Below are positions 22,292 to 33,750 of a stretch of 64,000 bases of DNA, piece after piece (positions within the stretch are counted from its first letter, which is position 1; each line of letters begins with the position of its first letter). The notes beneath the pieces are model-generated. The model worked only from the letters and a program-made list of their open reading frames with translations. It was not told the DNA's origin and did not search any database. The DNA comes from Trachelipus rathkii (lineage: Eukaryota; Arthropoda; Malacostraca; Isopoda; Trachelipodidae). The position numbers and the translations under genes were made by a program. The stretch lies in contig JABUQX010004465.1 of NCBI GenBank assembly GCA_015478945.1, forward strand, positions 5,001-69,000, given 5' to 3'.

Positions 22292-24254
22292 TGTATATAT
22301 AACGGGAGGCAATAGCGATAATAATAGCTTTTACCTCCCTGAAATTTTTAAGACAGTCAATGATCAAGAATAATATATAAAATTACAAAAGTTAGATAAA
22401 CACAACTTGTACGTCAAAAAGAGGTAAAAAGTTCGTATCTCGTCGTATTCTGGTGATGTCAATAAGAATTTCCAATTAGAGGATGAAAGCTTTCGCTAAC
22501 CCCAGGGAAGATGAGGTGGACCCCGCTCTTCCTATTTACCAGCAGTGCTTTACCAATGGATTGTGTCTGCGTTTGTTGCATACACACTTATTTAACACAT
22601 ACGAACGAGTTTCATTAGATTAAGTTACTTTAAATAGATAATTAGAAAATTAATCGGTTAAATTGAAAGTGTATATCTGTTATATTTTATTGAAAGAAAT
22701 ATAGCCGGATAACTTTTAAGGATAAATAATAACTGAACACTGCGTAATTGAGTGATACGAAATATTAAATAGATGCTTATTTGTCTGACACGTAATCGGT
22801 CAGAATTACGACGATAACTGGTTCGATATAAATACGAAGAAAATCAAAAACCGAGTGGGAATAAAAGTAAGTAATATTTCAAAGTAGTTCTGATAATAAT
22901 ATATTAATTTAATGTAGAATTAATAATATGATTTCTCCTTCTCTGTTTCAGAATTCAACAACTGTTTGGACTGGTTATGAAAAACCAAAAGTACAAATAA
23001 AGATAAGATTTTTCTAACAAGGAAGCTTTCAGGATGACCAAGATTTTCCTTTGTCAAAAAGGTAAGTTTATAAAATATGTAGAATGTCGAGTCAGTATAT
23101 TCTAATAAGGATTAGTCTTCTTTAGTAGAGTAGATCTTCTATCAACACAGTGGTGTCTTCTATATGATCTGGTAGTTATACTTGTAGATTACTTTTAAGT
23201 TCTATATAGATGTTCACGATCTCTATTCTCTTTTAGGCTATGTCTCGTAACTGGGTATGAAGAATGAAAAAACAGTGCAGGGACATCAACTTATTATCAT
23301 TCAGCTGTTGTGGCTCTGGACCAGAGAATTCAAAATCATGCAGGAAATTAACACAAGCCAGAAGCAAAAATGCCGGAAGCAAGGAATGGTAAGCCCAAAA
23401 GCGGAGCCGGTACAAAAATCAGCCGAAAAGCTTACTATAAACCAAGCCAAAAAATAAAACACGCCTAAAGAAAATCTTGTTATATTTCTCATATATTTCT
23501 TTAAGACAAATGAAACAGTATGAATAAGTAATAAAATGAAGACACCACTATCAAGTATGACGTTGAGCAGATTTCAATGAGGGAGGTGCTTTAACTTACA
23601 CTTTTTCGGGCATGTGTGACTTCCTCATCTGCACTATTTTCTCTACTGTCCGCTCTCAACACGCTAAACTATGAATGCCTTCAAAGTAAATGAGTTATAT
23701 ATATAGGAGACGCTTAATTTGATGTTCAGCTGTGCGTTGGGTCCGTTCTAACATTACATTATTATGGCAATCTTTAAACTATATCTATAACATGAATTTT
23801 ACTACGGAATTAGAGATAACTTAAGAATACGGTGTATCAATGACATTGAATCTAATTCGATATCTTAAATGGAAGTATGGACAGTATTGTAATGGAACGA
23901 AACCCCACCGGTTTGGATATAACAAATCAACAGCTTGAATTATGTATATAGTAGCATCAGATCGGTGGAAGATAGAGAATGATCCACAGGCCCTTTTCCA
24001 CGTGATATATAATATATACTATTCTCCCTAACTTTAACGCTTGATGAAATCAGTGACAAGAATAACTAAAAACTAAATTTTAAAGAAATAATAATATTCA
24101 TTTATTACTTCCACAAAATTTTCTAAATCAGAAAAAAATTAATCTGATGCCTATTTTTTAAGGTTTTCAATAGATGAAGTATAGATGAATAATATTTCAT
24201 TTGGTTACTTGTTGTGTTACAGGGACAAGTGAGTGGACGTAGATCCCCCTTATA
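22292..24254 (-). repeat. Element C 5' LTR (right copy)
   Basis: Direct repeat of 12128-14000. On the minus strand it begins near the TATAAGGGGGATC-like end (plus ~24240-24254, TGTAAGG in the other copy) and ends ...TATATACA just before an 8-nt spacer and the primer site, giving TG...CA ends. It drives transcription of C. On the plus strand it contains consensus-like splice sites (see findings). Confidence 0.92.
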
Positions 24255-24342
24255 TATATATATATGATATATATATATATATTAGTATATATACTATATA
24301 TATAATATATATATATTATAATATATATATATATATATATAT

Positions 24343-24384
<42 letters not shown>

Positions 24385-24493
24385 ATATATATATATAATA
24401 TATAATAATATTCTATTTCTCATATATATTATTATATATATTATTATATATATATATTATATATAATATAATATATATATTATATATATATTT
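24252..24493. repeat. (AT)n microsatellite right of element C
   Basis: Imperfect AT/TTA repeat continuing the tract interrupted by element C. Confidence 0.95.
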
Positions 24494-24837
24494 GAGATTT
24501 CAGAGAACAACCCCTGCCTCCTTTTCGGTAAAATAAGAAGATTTTTACAAAGTGCTGTGCCTAACATACACACACACACACAAAAAAGGCACCTCCCGAA
24601 ATAATGAATCAGCCACACTCTTTCAATGAAAAAAAAATTTCTTTTTCAAGTTGAGCTTTTCATTTCGAATTAACACCTATAGGTTACTTTATAAGAAAAA
24701 TCCTTACACAACAATTTCTCATTTCTGATAGAAAAAAACAAACATTCATAAATGCCACAAACATTTATTTATGTACAAGAAAATATCCTCTTGATAACCC
24801 ACAGGTGTACAAATTCAAACCCTGTGTAACATACAAT
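24494..24837. other. Intergenic, no gene seen
   Basis: AT-rich sequence with a short CA run (about 24570-24585) and A-runs. No coding or element signal. Confidence 0.55.
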
Positions 24838-24908
24838 TTATATATATATATATATATATATAGTATATATATAGTATATATAATAATTATATATTATAAT
24901 TTATTATT

Positions 24909-24960
<52 letters not shown>

Positions 24961-25273
24961 TATATATTTATATAGTAGCATAGCGTAGTATAATATATAA
25001 TAGTGTAGTTCAATTATTATATATAATATAATACTATATATATATCAACTCTATACTATATATATATAATATTATATATATACTATTATGATATATATAT
25101 ATATAATATTATAATATATATATATTTATTATATAATATATAATTATATATATATATATATATAATATATAATATTTATTATATATATATATATACTATC
25201 ATATATATTTATATATATATATATATATTATATATATATATATATTATATATATTATATATATATATTATATA

Positions 25274-25325
<52 letters not shown>

Positions 25326-25400
25326 CAGAATATAGAATATAAGATATAAAATAACGAATATATATATAGAAAAATATAATAAAATATATTTTTATATATA
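24838..25400. repeat. (AT)n microsatellite, degenerate
   Basis: Long AT-rich tract with many TTA, TAGTA and ATAAT interruptions. Confidence 0.95.
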
Positions 25401-26319
25401 TACTAAAATAAATTCTGCAATATTATGCTTATAAGAACATTAATTTATTATTTTTAATGATATAAGCCTATACAGGAAAAATGAATCATTTTTTTGTGAT
25501 ATAAAATTTTTCATTCGCAAAGAGGAAGAAAATCGGATATTCCCAGTTTAAAAGCAAGATGAACTTCGGTATTACAGACTACTAAATAACTAACGTCCAA
25601 CGTTACTACATCTGAATTATTACGAATGATAAAAAAAAATAACTGAATAAATATTTTTGCAAAAATGTGACAAAAATGCACAAACTTTATTATTTTTCAG
25701 CAAAAACATATACCAAGATGATTTTATATTTATATTTTTAAATATAAATATATATTGAGAGTCAAATATTATTTAATATTATAAAACAAATATTCAATTT
25801 CAACGAACTGTTTTGAGGCTAGAATGGCCACTATTATGACGTCATCAACGTTAATGGTGCCTTGTCCAATCAGGAGCAAGTATTAAATTTGTATTTAAAT
25901 TATACACAATATAAGCTTATTTTAACTTATTTAACTGTTTCTGTATAATTTTTATTAATAAATAAAAAAAATAATTATTTTATAAAATATTTTTAATACT
26001 TTACCAAAATAATTACTAAATAAAAATGTTCAGTACACTCACTGTTTAATCCATCGATACAATTTTTACCTTTTTTTCTATTTACCACACACCAAAGGCC
26101 TATACTTTCTGTAGAAATCTGAGCACACGTTGGAGAGAATCGAATATTAACGAAGAGTCTAGAAGATCATTGATGAGGAGTAGAAGAAATTCTGTAGATT
26201 ATTCTGACTTCCTTAGGATAGCATACAAATCAAAAGATGGCCGCCAGCGAATTCTAGATCACGTGACATTACTTCCTTTTTCAGTTCTAAGTCACTGTAG
26301 CCACTTCTTTACCGCCTGT
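25401..26319. other. Noncoding stretch, possibly element B leader
   Basis: No ORF of note. If the repeat at 26320 is the element B 5' LTR, this would be its leader. I do not see a convincing primer site next to it. Confidence 0.4.
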
Positions 26320-27415
26320 CTCTTATTTCTTTAATTACAGGGGGATCCAGGTAAATATGACCGCATTACCTTATGGAAAGGCATCCAAATTCGCGAAGAT
26401 GCTGATGATCAACAGGAAACACTTTCATTAAAAAATACCAGAATAAACTTCAATGGAGAAAATGGATATGAGGATATTCAAATAAGATACTTTCCTTTTT
26501 AAAACTTTACTATATCATTGTATGCATTTGAATATTAATTGTCCTTTCATAAATAAAATGATTTATTGAAAATGTAGTATCAGAATATTCCTTATAGTAA
26601 AAATAAATAGTCTTCAAAATTGTTAATGTCGTAGATCCTTAAAAAATAGTTTCTAATGTAAATCTGTTTTCTTAAAAATATAATAGAGTCTTGAAAATAA
26701 ATTACAAGTTGAGAATGAGCCTTTAGAAATTTATAAACAAATCGTGAGCCCTTGAGGGAGAGTCAGATCATAGATTAAGTATAGACAATTTACCTGATCA
26801 ATCTGTGGAACACTTCTGTAACCATAGATTAAATACGTCTTAAATAAATTATCACAAAATATAAATCGATATTGTAGAACACGTAGATACTTAATATAAA
26901 TATTCACAATGTTTATTATTTCTTGAGAAATACACAAATGCTACACTTCTTGAGCACAAAACACTGTTTATCAATTATTAAAAATGGCAACACTTTCTGC
27001 GTGCGACGAGGATAAAATATTGAAAATATGGAAATCGGTTATTACTCACTTGCAAGAGTAATTAAAGAATTAATAACTTAAATGGGAAATCGTGTTGAAT
27101 AAGCATAAATTTGAGAAAATTAATCTTAAAATAATAAAAAATAAAAAATCAGAATTTTGAATTTTCTTGTCAAAGAGTCACTGTAGCTTAGCCTAAAACA
27201 CAGTATAACTACAGACTTTTCTGAACTCTCACTGCTCACTCAGCCAGCAAAGACACGACTGGCTCCGAACAAGGCTCTACCAAGACTCACTCAAGAATAC
27301 AGTACGTCTGCATTCTTATACTATTTACGGGACAGACTCAATCGTGATTTTATACAAGAAAAATAGCTACAGTAATTTCTTTTGTTTTTAAGGGTTTCTA
27401 TGCGAACAAATATAT
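26320..27415 (-). repeat. Candidate LTR of element B, right copy (5' LTR or solo LTR)
   Basis: Direct repeat of 3084-4200. Both share the AGGTAAATxTGACC start, the GGAGAAxAATGGATATGA stretch, a CACTGCTCAC region and the minus-strand TATAAAA (27348-27354). Substitutions and indels are numerous, so the copies are old. Right of it lies AT microsatellite, as to the left of the other copy. It may be the 5' LTR of B, separated from gag by the insertion of C and AT tracts, or an independent solo LTR. Confidence 0.5.
27348..27354 (-). promoter_or_regulatory. TATA box in right B-type repeat
   Basis: TATAAAA on the minus strand in the context CTTGTATAAAATCA, conserved with 4138-4144. Confidence 0.45.
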
Positions 27416-27673
<258 letters not shown>

Positions 27674-28249
27674 AATTTTTTAAAAGTTATTGAGTTAATT
27701 TTGTCATTTACAGTAGATATAATGGTACCGTACATTCTTATGTATATTAACCTTAAAATTAAATTTTTTTAACATTGTTTTCATTTGTCCTTGAATCAAC
27801 ACTTATTCATTTGTCTATGTATTGGTCTTGAAACTATAAAACTATAATAGTATAACTCTATCATAACACAACTTAAATTTTTTTTTTTCTCTAGCCATCT
27901 CAAGACTGCTGAATTTATTAAAACAAGCAAAATACCAAAGTCAATATTGCAGGTGAAGGAACATCTATGGTAGTAGTATAATGTGGGAAAATTTCAGATT
28001 TTTAGCACTTACCCCATCAGAGATATTAAGGTTCAAAGTTACCGAAACTTTCTAGGACTAAAAAACCAGGATTATATTTTCTAGAATTGAATATATTTTC
28101 CAAATTCAATGTTTAAAGTGTAGAATATATCAATATGTTTTTCTAATTGAGAAATGTGATTTATTCTGATTTATTTTCCTGTTTTCTGTTCTAATAATTT
28201 ATTAATGAATAAATTTTATCTAAACACATAACTTTTTTATGCATCTTTA
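27674..28249. other. Intergenic, no gene seen
   Basis: AT-rich DNA up to the start of detectable LTR homology of element F. The outer ~330 bases of the F 5' LTR are not recognisable here. Confidence 0.5.
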
Positions 28250-28687
28250 CAAAACAAGATTTATTTTGGCAAATTGAAATGTATAAAAATATTAGCTTGT
28301 AATACGATAGGAAGATATTTAATTTTAGACATCAAGTTAAGAATTGATATAATTATTTTTAGTTAATTGCTATATTTAAGATACTGCCAAAGACTATAAA
28401 AAGGCAGAGATTGTATGATAAGGGCTTTTTGCGTTTCGTACTATCATTCTTGAAACTTGTGATTGTGTTATCTCCTAATATTACTTTTGAGTAAAACTCC
28501 TGCTTTATCTTGATTGTTTGCTATCCTGCACAGCGACCTGATAATTAGAAACTATTCTCATTGGAACTTGAGCCCAGTTATTCAGCAAAGTTTTAAAGGA
28601 TTAATATAGTTCAAACCCCTAGACAAACAGAAGTTATTTATTGATACTGAACCGCGCGCGTGTCCTCATCTATAAATATTCTCGACA
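28250..28687 (+). repeat. Element F 5' LTR (5'-truncated)
   Basis: Matches 32052-32500 from AAGATTTATTTTGGCAAATT to the terminal CGACA. The first part of the 3' LTR has no match here, so this copy has lost or replaced its U3 end. It keeps a TATA box. Confidence 0.9.
28395..28402 (+). promoter_or_regulatory. TATA box of element F 5' LTR
   Basis: TATAAAAA in the context GACTATAAAAAGGCAGAG, conserved in the 3' LTR at 32210-32217. It probably directs element transcription. Confidence 0.65.
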
Positions 28688-28818
28688 CGTTTTTTGGGTG
28701 GCCTTTGTTCGCGAGAAGGAATATAACAAACATTATTTCTTCATCACACTTGCTGAATTTAGATACTCACCTCTCTTTTATTCTTCACGGTCTCTTCTCT
28801 CCTTTGTCGACATTAATA

Positions 28819-30061
28819 ATGGACTACCAATCCTGGTGCCAGATGGCTAAAGAATTAGGCCTAAAAGGCAAAGAGTCTCTTGAATTCATCAAAGAAAGAG
28901 AGAAAGCCTACAAAGAAGAGAAGGTTGCTGAGGCAGAAAGAGCCACTATTGAAGCTGAAAGAGCGGAAAGAATTGCTCAACTCAAAGAAAGAAGAGAGGA
29001 TTGCTGAAGCAGAAAGAGCTGAAAGGAATGCTCAACTCAAGAAAGAGGAAGCTGAAAGGAATGCTCAACTCAAGAAAGAGGAAGCTGAAAGGAATGCTCA
29101 ACTCAAGAAAGAGGAAGCTGAAAGGAATGCTCAACTTAAGAGAGAGGAAGCCCAACTCAAGAAAGATGAAGACGATAGGAAAGCTGAAGAAGCCGAACGC
29201 ACACGGAACTTGAATGGAAAGAAATACGACTGGTCCAATCAGTCTCAAAATCGTCCGTCCATTTTAAGCAATGTAAATCCCCATCGACCAATGTTAAGGT
29301 ACCAAATATGGCCCGTTCGTCGAATCAAGGGCGAAATGGACGCATACATCCAACGTTTTGAGAGGCTATGCGACATCTTCAAACTGGGATCGCAGTTTAT
29401 GGTTGCCTCTTTATTAAGTGTGTGTTTTAACTGGCGGTGGCTTTGTGGTTTAATAGCAAGTTGCCTCCATAACTTTAGCCAAAATGATTTTTTTCCCTGA
29501 GCTTAAAAGGAAGCCCTCCTTATTCAATTTAACATGCCCGAAGCATGGTTATAGGGCTAAGTTCAAGGAAGTCAAGCCCAAAGCAGATGAGGGTCCATTA
29601 CAATTACTGAATCGAATTAAATCGTATCTGTCAAGGTGGTGTGAACTCTCGAAATTTCAACCAAGACTTTCAAGGTTTAACCGATCTTATGGTAGTTGTC
29701 CATTTTGCCCAAAAAAACCTGGTAGTTGATCAATTTCTCTCTTGTTGCCCAAAGGACTTAGCTGTTCATCTAAGAGAGGTAGGACTCTCTAGTTTAAACG
29801 ACATCGCTTCCCGCGCGGATAGATTTCTCCAAGCAAGGGGTAAGAACCTTTGTTCCAAAAGGGAAGACTTGAACCCTTATGTGACATCCGACAATAATGA
29901 GGAGATACAAAGTCATATTACTCAACCTCAACACACCAAAGTTTGTGGATTATGCCACAAAAGGCGGCGCACGATTCCAGCTTCTTGTTATTTCTGCCCA
30001 AAATGGAACAACAGATTTCTACTCGTAATCGGCATTAATTATGATAATCGGTTTAAAACGC
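28819..30061 (+). pseudogene. Element F Gag
   Basis: Start ATG at 28819 (MDYQSWCQMAKELGL). The N-terminus is a charged coiled coil made of near-identical 11-residue units (AERNAQLKKEE), followed after frame changes by a capsid region: MDAYIQRFERLCDIF, GYRAKFKEVKP, LLNRIKSYLSRWCEL, VDQFLSCCPKDLAVHLRE and SRADRFLQAR. This layout matches Gypsy Gags related to the vertebrate SCAN domain. The end has a Cys-rich remnant (CGLCHKRRRTIPASCYFC) instead of a clean CCHC knuckle. There are at least three frameshifts (near 28985, 29480 and 29700), so it is inactive. Confidence 0.85.
28995..29175 (+). repeat. 33-bp tandem repeat in Gag coiled coil
   Basis: About five near-perfect copies of a 33-bp unit (AAGAAAGAGGAAGCTGAAAG plus flanks) coding for an 11-residue heptad-like unit rich in Glu, Lys and Ala. 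Confidence 0.93.
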
Positions 30062-30240
30062 GATAACAAGACAGCGGAGAAAAGATGGCACGCCCAAGAA
30101 AAGAAATACACAATGCTGCCGTTATCAAAAATCAAATCCTATTAACAAAGGGGACTTTGCAGCGGCATGTCAAATTGTGGGAGACGATGAGTCGTGTTGA
30201 CGTGAGCAAAATGGTAAAGGACGGCAAATGTTGCACGTCA

Positions 30241-30304
30241 ATGGAAAATCGATCCCCGTTATTTCCATGTCGATGGAAAATCGATCCCCGTTATGTCCAT
30301 GTCA
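30241..30304 (+). repeat. 32-bp direct repeat, two copies
   Basis: TGGAAAATCGATCCCCGTTA is repeated with its flanks at a 32-bp period just upstream of the protease. Confidence 0.9.
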
Positions 30305-30336
30305 TGTCAGGATGATTCAATGTCAGACATTCCCTC

Positions 30337-30610
30337 ATGCCCATAACGAATGGTTCTATAAATGGCGTTGATGTATCAGTACTTCGTGATACAGGGTGTA
30401 GTGGCGTAATTGCAAGAAAGAAGTTCGTGAAAAACCATCAATTCACAGGCAAGATCAGAAAAATGCTTCTGATTGATAACACCCTTAGGACGCCCCTGAA
30501 GCAAGAATTTGGATTCGCACTCCGTTTTATACGGGGTCGTCGAAGCTTTATGTCTGAAAGACGCCTTATATGATTTAACATTGGGAAATATCCAAGGCGC
30601 GCTAGGTCCG
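30337..30610 (+). pseudogene. Element F aspartic protease
   Basis: GVDVSVLRDTGCSGVIARKKFV is a typical retropepsin active site with D-T-G intact (shown here as two adjoining parts, GVDVSVLRDTG and CSGVIARKKFV). Further on, after a frame change near 30525, YDLTLGNIQG resembles the C-terminal block. The substrate would be the Gag polyprotein. The frameshift breaks the domain before its C-terminal part, and a stop follows near 30620. Confidence 0.75.
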
Positions 30611-30629
30611 GGGAGACAATAGGTTACCG

Positions 30630-31010
30630 AAAATGAGATTAAAATTAATAACCGACAGGACACATCCACTGTTAAAGTTACTTGTGAAGCAGAAATGCTA
30701 TCGAAATAAAAATGATTACCAACGTGGACACATCCATTGTTGAAGTTACTTGTGAAAGCAGAAAATGCTGTTGAAAATAAAAATGATACCGACGTGGACA
30801 CATCCAGTTGTTCCGAAGTTAACTTGTGAAGCCTGAAAATGCTATTGAAAAATATAATGATAAAATTAATACCGACGTGGACATAACCATTGTCGAAGTT
30901 GTTTATGAAGTTGAAAATGCTATTTTAAAAAATAATGATAAAATTGATGTCGGCAAAGACACATCCGTCGCCGAATTAACTCATGAAACTGAAACTGCTA
31001 CAAAAGATAG
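30630..31010 (+). repeat. ~80-bp degenerate tandem repeat (about 5 copies)
   Basis: Units begin near GACGTGGACACATCCA and continue with GTTACTTGTGAAGC-AGAAAATGCT and AATAAAAATGATA. They encode an acidic repeat of the type VDTSxVEVTCEAENA. The first copies are frameshifted; the last two are open. The function is unknown. Such repeats occupy the place where RT should begin. Confidence 0.88.
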
Positions 31011-31115
31011 TAAGACGTGGAAAGTTTGAATGGAAATCTCCCATTCCAAAACCAAGAAAACTCCTCACATTCAAGCTGTTTTTGAGCCAGTATTAATGAG
31101 ACAATAAAGTCTGAG

Positions 31116-31883
31116 GTGAAAGCAGTGGTGCCTGAGGATGTTAATAGTAGATTAGAGGGAAGAGTGTTCCAGTTAACACCAGTGGAAGAAGAATATGAAA
31201 GGAAGTTGAGAGAAGAGAAAAAGTCTCAAACTGAGGCGTCATCTGAAGATCAGCTGACCACTCCTTTGGAAAATATCCAAGCTGAAAATGATGATGCAGA
31301 TGCAGTAGTACCTGAAGAAAATGAAGAGAAGGAGAAGGAACTTAAAAACCATGAAGAGAATGGTATAGTAGAATCTGCAGAAATATTACACTATGATGCT
31401 CTTTCTTCTCCTCTCGTTCAAGAATGTCATACAGTGGAAAAAGATTATGAACTCTCTGTAGTTAACCAAGAGGAAGTTGCAGTGACCGCTCCCACTCCTT
31501 TTTCTCCACAAGGAGGTCCCAGGTCTGTTCATTCAGAGCATCCTCACTCTCCATCAAGAGCAGAAGATGCAGAGGATTATGTACCAACAAAATCTAGAGG
31601 AATGGTCGAAGGTGGTTGGGTGAAGAAGAACTTTGGAAATAGAAAACCCCAAACCTTCATGGTAACAAAAGAGTTTGCCATCTTGATGTCTTCCATTACA
31701 ATGTTGAAAGGTCAGGATGAAGAACCGAACGGTTTAGATAGAGGAACGATCCCGAAGAAAAAGGAAATGGGAAACTTTTCAACGTGGATGAAAGCGATGG
31801 CACAGTTTAAATATCGTAGGAAAGACTTGTACTCATTTCAGGCGAAGATCCCCATGACGTTCTTTTCCAAGACGAAAGAATGA
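31116..31883 (+). CDS. Element F acidic C-terminal ORF, unknown function
   Basis: An open frame of 255 codons with a start at 31116. The first ~100 residues are very acidic (EEEYERKLREEKK, PEENEEKEKEL), the middle is Ser/Pro-rich, and the last ~80 are basic (WVKKNFGNRKPQ, YRRKDLYSF). I recognise no enzyme motif. It ends 20 bases before the polypurine tract, so it is the 3'-most coding part of element F, perhaps the tail left after deletion of the pol core. The run of 255 codons without a stop among broken neighbours is noteworthy. Confidence 0.5.
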   Translation: MKAVVPEDVNSRLEGRVFQLTPVEEEYERKLREEKKSQTEASSEDQLTTPLENIQAENDDADAVVPEENEEKEKELKNHEENGIVESAEILHYDALSSPLVQECHTVEKDYELSVVNQEEVAVTAPTPFSPQGGPRSVHSEHPHSPSRAEDAEDYVPTKSRGMVEGGWVKKNFGNRKPQTFMVTKEFAILMSSITMLKGQDEEPNGLDRGTIPKKKEMGNFSTWMKAMAQFKYRRKDLYSFQAKIPMTFFSKTKE

Positions 31884-31903
31884 CACGTCACTTTGTCCTT
31901 CTT

Positions 31904-31913
31904 AGGAGGGGCG
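31904..31913 (+). other. Element F polypurine tract
   Basis: AGGAGGGGCG directly before the 3' LTR start TGTGTCAAG, the usual site for plus-strand priming. Confidence 0.8.
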
Positions 31914-32500
31914 TGTGTCAAGTTATCTTGCCTGAAGGCCATGGTTTCTCAATTGTGAGATTCAGTATTTTTTTATTTAATTTGGAAAACTATTATTGTT
32001 GATTTCGCTGTTATTTGTTTGAGTTTGGAATTCACTCAATTTTGTTGTTTTGTAAAAGAAGATTTATTTTGGCAAATTGAAATGTATAAAATAAAAAATT
32101 TTTTTAGCTTGTAATACGATAGGAAGATAATGAATTTTAGACTTATCAAGTAAGAATTGATATAATTATTTTAGTTAATTGGCTATATTAATAAGATACT
32201 GCCAAAGACTATAAAAAGGCAGAGATTGTATGATAAGGGCTTTTTGCGTTTCATACTATCATTCTTGAAACTTGTGATTGTGTTATCTCCTAATATTACT
32301 TTTGAGTAAACTCCTGCTTTATTCTGATTGTTTTGCTATCCTGCACAGCGACCTGATTATTAGAAACTATTCTTATTGGAACTTGAGCCCAGCTATTCAG
32401 CAAAGTTTTAAAGGATTAATATAGTTCTCAAACCCCTAGACAACAGAAGTTATTTATTGATACTGAACCCGCGTGTCCTCATCTATAAAATATCACGACA
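31914..32500 (+). repeat. Element F 3' LTR
   Basis: Begins TG(TGTCA) after the polypurine tract and ends ...CACGACA. TGTC and GACA form the short inverted termini typical of LTRs. About 587 bp, with the TATA box at 32210-32217. The 3' ~450 bp matches the 5' LTR. Confidence 0.9.
32210..32217 (+). promoter_or_regulatory. TATA box of element F 3' LTR
   Basis: TATAAAAA, conserved with 28395-28402. Confidence 0.6.
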
Positions 32501-33640
32501 CCCACTTTAGTATGTATCATCACACAAAATTTTATATCATCAAATTATTTCCTTCGTTTAATAACACACCCACGAAAATGGAAATTTCTTCGATTTTTAA
32601 CACAATTTTTCAGATTCATTTTCATGGTGAAATATTATTTTCCCAAAAAAAAAACAGAAAAGGCCAAATGTACCTTAAAGTATCCCTAACAAATCACTCT
32701 CTAGGAAATTTGGTATAAGAATTACCAATATGGAGATATGACTTAAAATGTTAGCCTCTATTAAGTGATAAATTTTGCTCCACCTGGCTAAACATTTTGG
32801 CTCACCCTGTTACAACCAGAGTAAATCTACAAAAACGAATGGTGGTTTTGAACTTTCCAGGGATAACATTAACCGCCATGCAAAATATATAAATTTTCAA
32901 AAATTATCTAACGACCTACTTTCATTATTTTGGTACAGAAAAAATGGATAGACCCTTACGCAAATCACAGCATAGACTCTAAAAAAATAGTGATGAAGAA
33001 TAAAAAAAAAATTATTTGTCAGTCTTTTTAGGAAAAAAAGTTACAGACTCCAAAAGTTGTGAATATTCCTATAAGGTTTTCTTATACTAGAACTGCAGAA
33101 TTTCGTTTTTATGCAATTTACGATTTTGTTGAATTTAGAATGGGCGAGGCAAGGCAAGACTATGACCCACAGATATGTTACCATAGTGTAAAAAGCGAAA
33201 TAATAAAATAAATTAATAAATGCAACAGAAATCTTTTCCATAATATTTTTTATATATACAAAAATTTAAGCCGTAATATATACTGTAGATTATATTTTAT
33301 CAGTTTAAAATTTTTTAACGGTTTTGGATAATAATTTTTAAAATTTTTTAATGGTTTTGTAGTTATTTTTTGTCAGTTTAATAATTTTTAACGGTTTTGG
33401 ATAATTTTTAAATTTTTTTAACTGTTTTGAAGTTAATTTTTTTTCTTCAATTACCTATATATTTAGTTATATTTAATTTAAACTATATATAAGTTTATAT
33501 AGGCATTACTATATATCCCATACTGTAATTCGTAAAGTAGAAATTTATAATGCGCAATCTCTGTGTGACGTGCATTACTCACAACATCACTCCCCGCGTG
33601 TCGTGTTATCATATACTCTGAAGTCATAACTAATGTTATT
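32501..33640. other. Intergenic, no gene seen
   Basis: AT-rich. It contains a degenerate tandem repeat at 33297-33440. No coding or element signal. Confidence 0.6.
33297..33440. repeat. Short degenerate tandem repeat
   Basis: Four loose copies of a unit around TTTTTTAACGGTTTTG with spacers of 25-40 bases. Confidence 0.75.

Positions 33641-33750
<110 letters not shown>

Larger units (their letters stand above)
12128..24254 (-). mobile_element. Element C: Ty3/Gypsy element with SGNH-like 3' ORF and no visible integrase
   Basis: A full-length LTR element on the minus strand, bounded by ~1.9 kb direct repeats. The order from the 5' end (right) is LTR, 18-nt tRNA-Lys-type primer site, gag with one CCHC knuckle, protease, RT, RNase H, OTU-like domain, a long noncoding gap, an SGNH-hydrolase-like ORF with a Tyr/Ser-rich tail, polypurine tract and LTR. 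Several frameshifts and stops are present. I could not find an integrase between 14001 and 17022. It lies inside AT microsatellite on both sides. Confidence 0.92.
28250..32500 (+). mobile_element. Element F: Gypsy-like element with gag and protease but no RT/RH/IN
   Basis: LTR-flanked element on the + strand. It contains a SCAN/Gypsy-type Gag with a repeated coiled coil, an aspartic protease, a block of ~80-bp tandem repeats, an acidic ORF, a polypurine tract and a 3' LTR. RT, RNase H and integrase are absent, so it is an internal deletion derivative or a non-autonomous element that relies on others for copying. Confidence 0.85.

Noticed and set aside
28995..29175. Regular 33-bp repeats resembling a CRISPR array
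   Set aside because: Units are directly adjacent without unique spacers, code for a coiled coil in frame and are in a retroelement gag.
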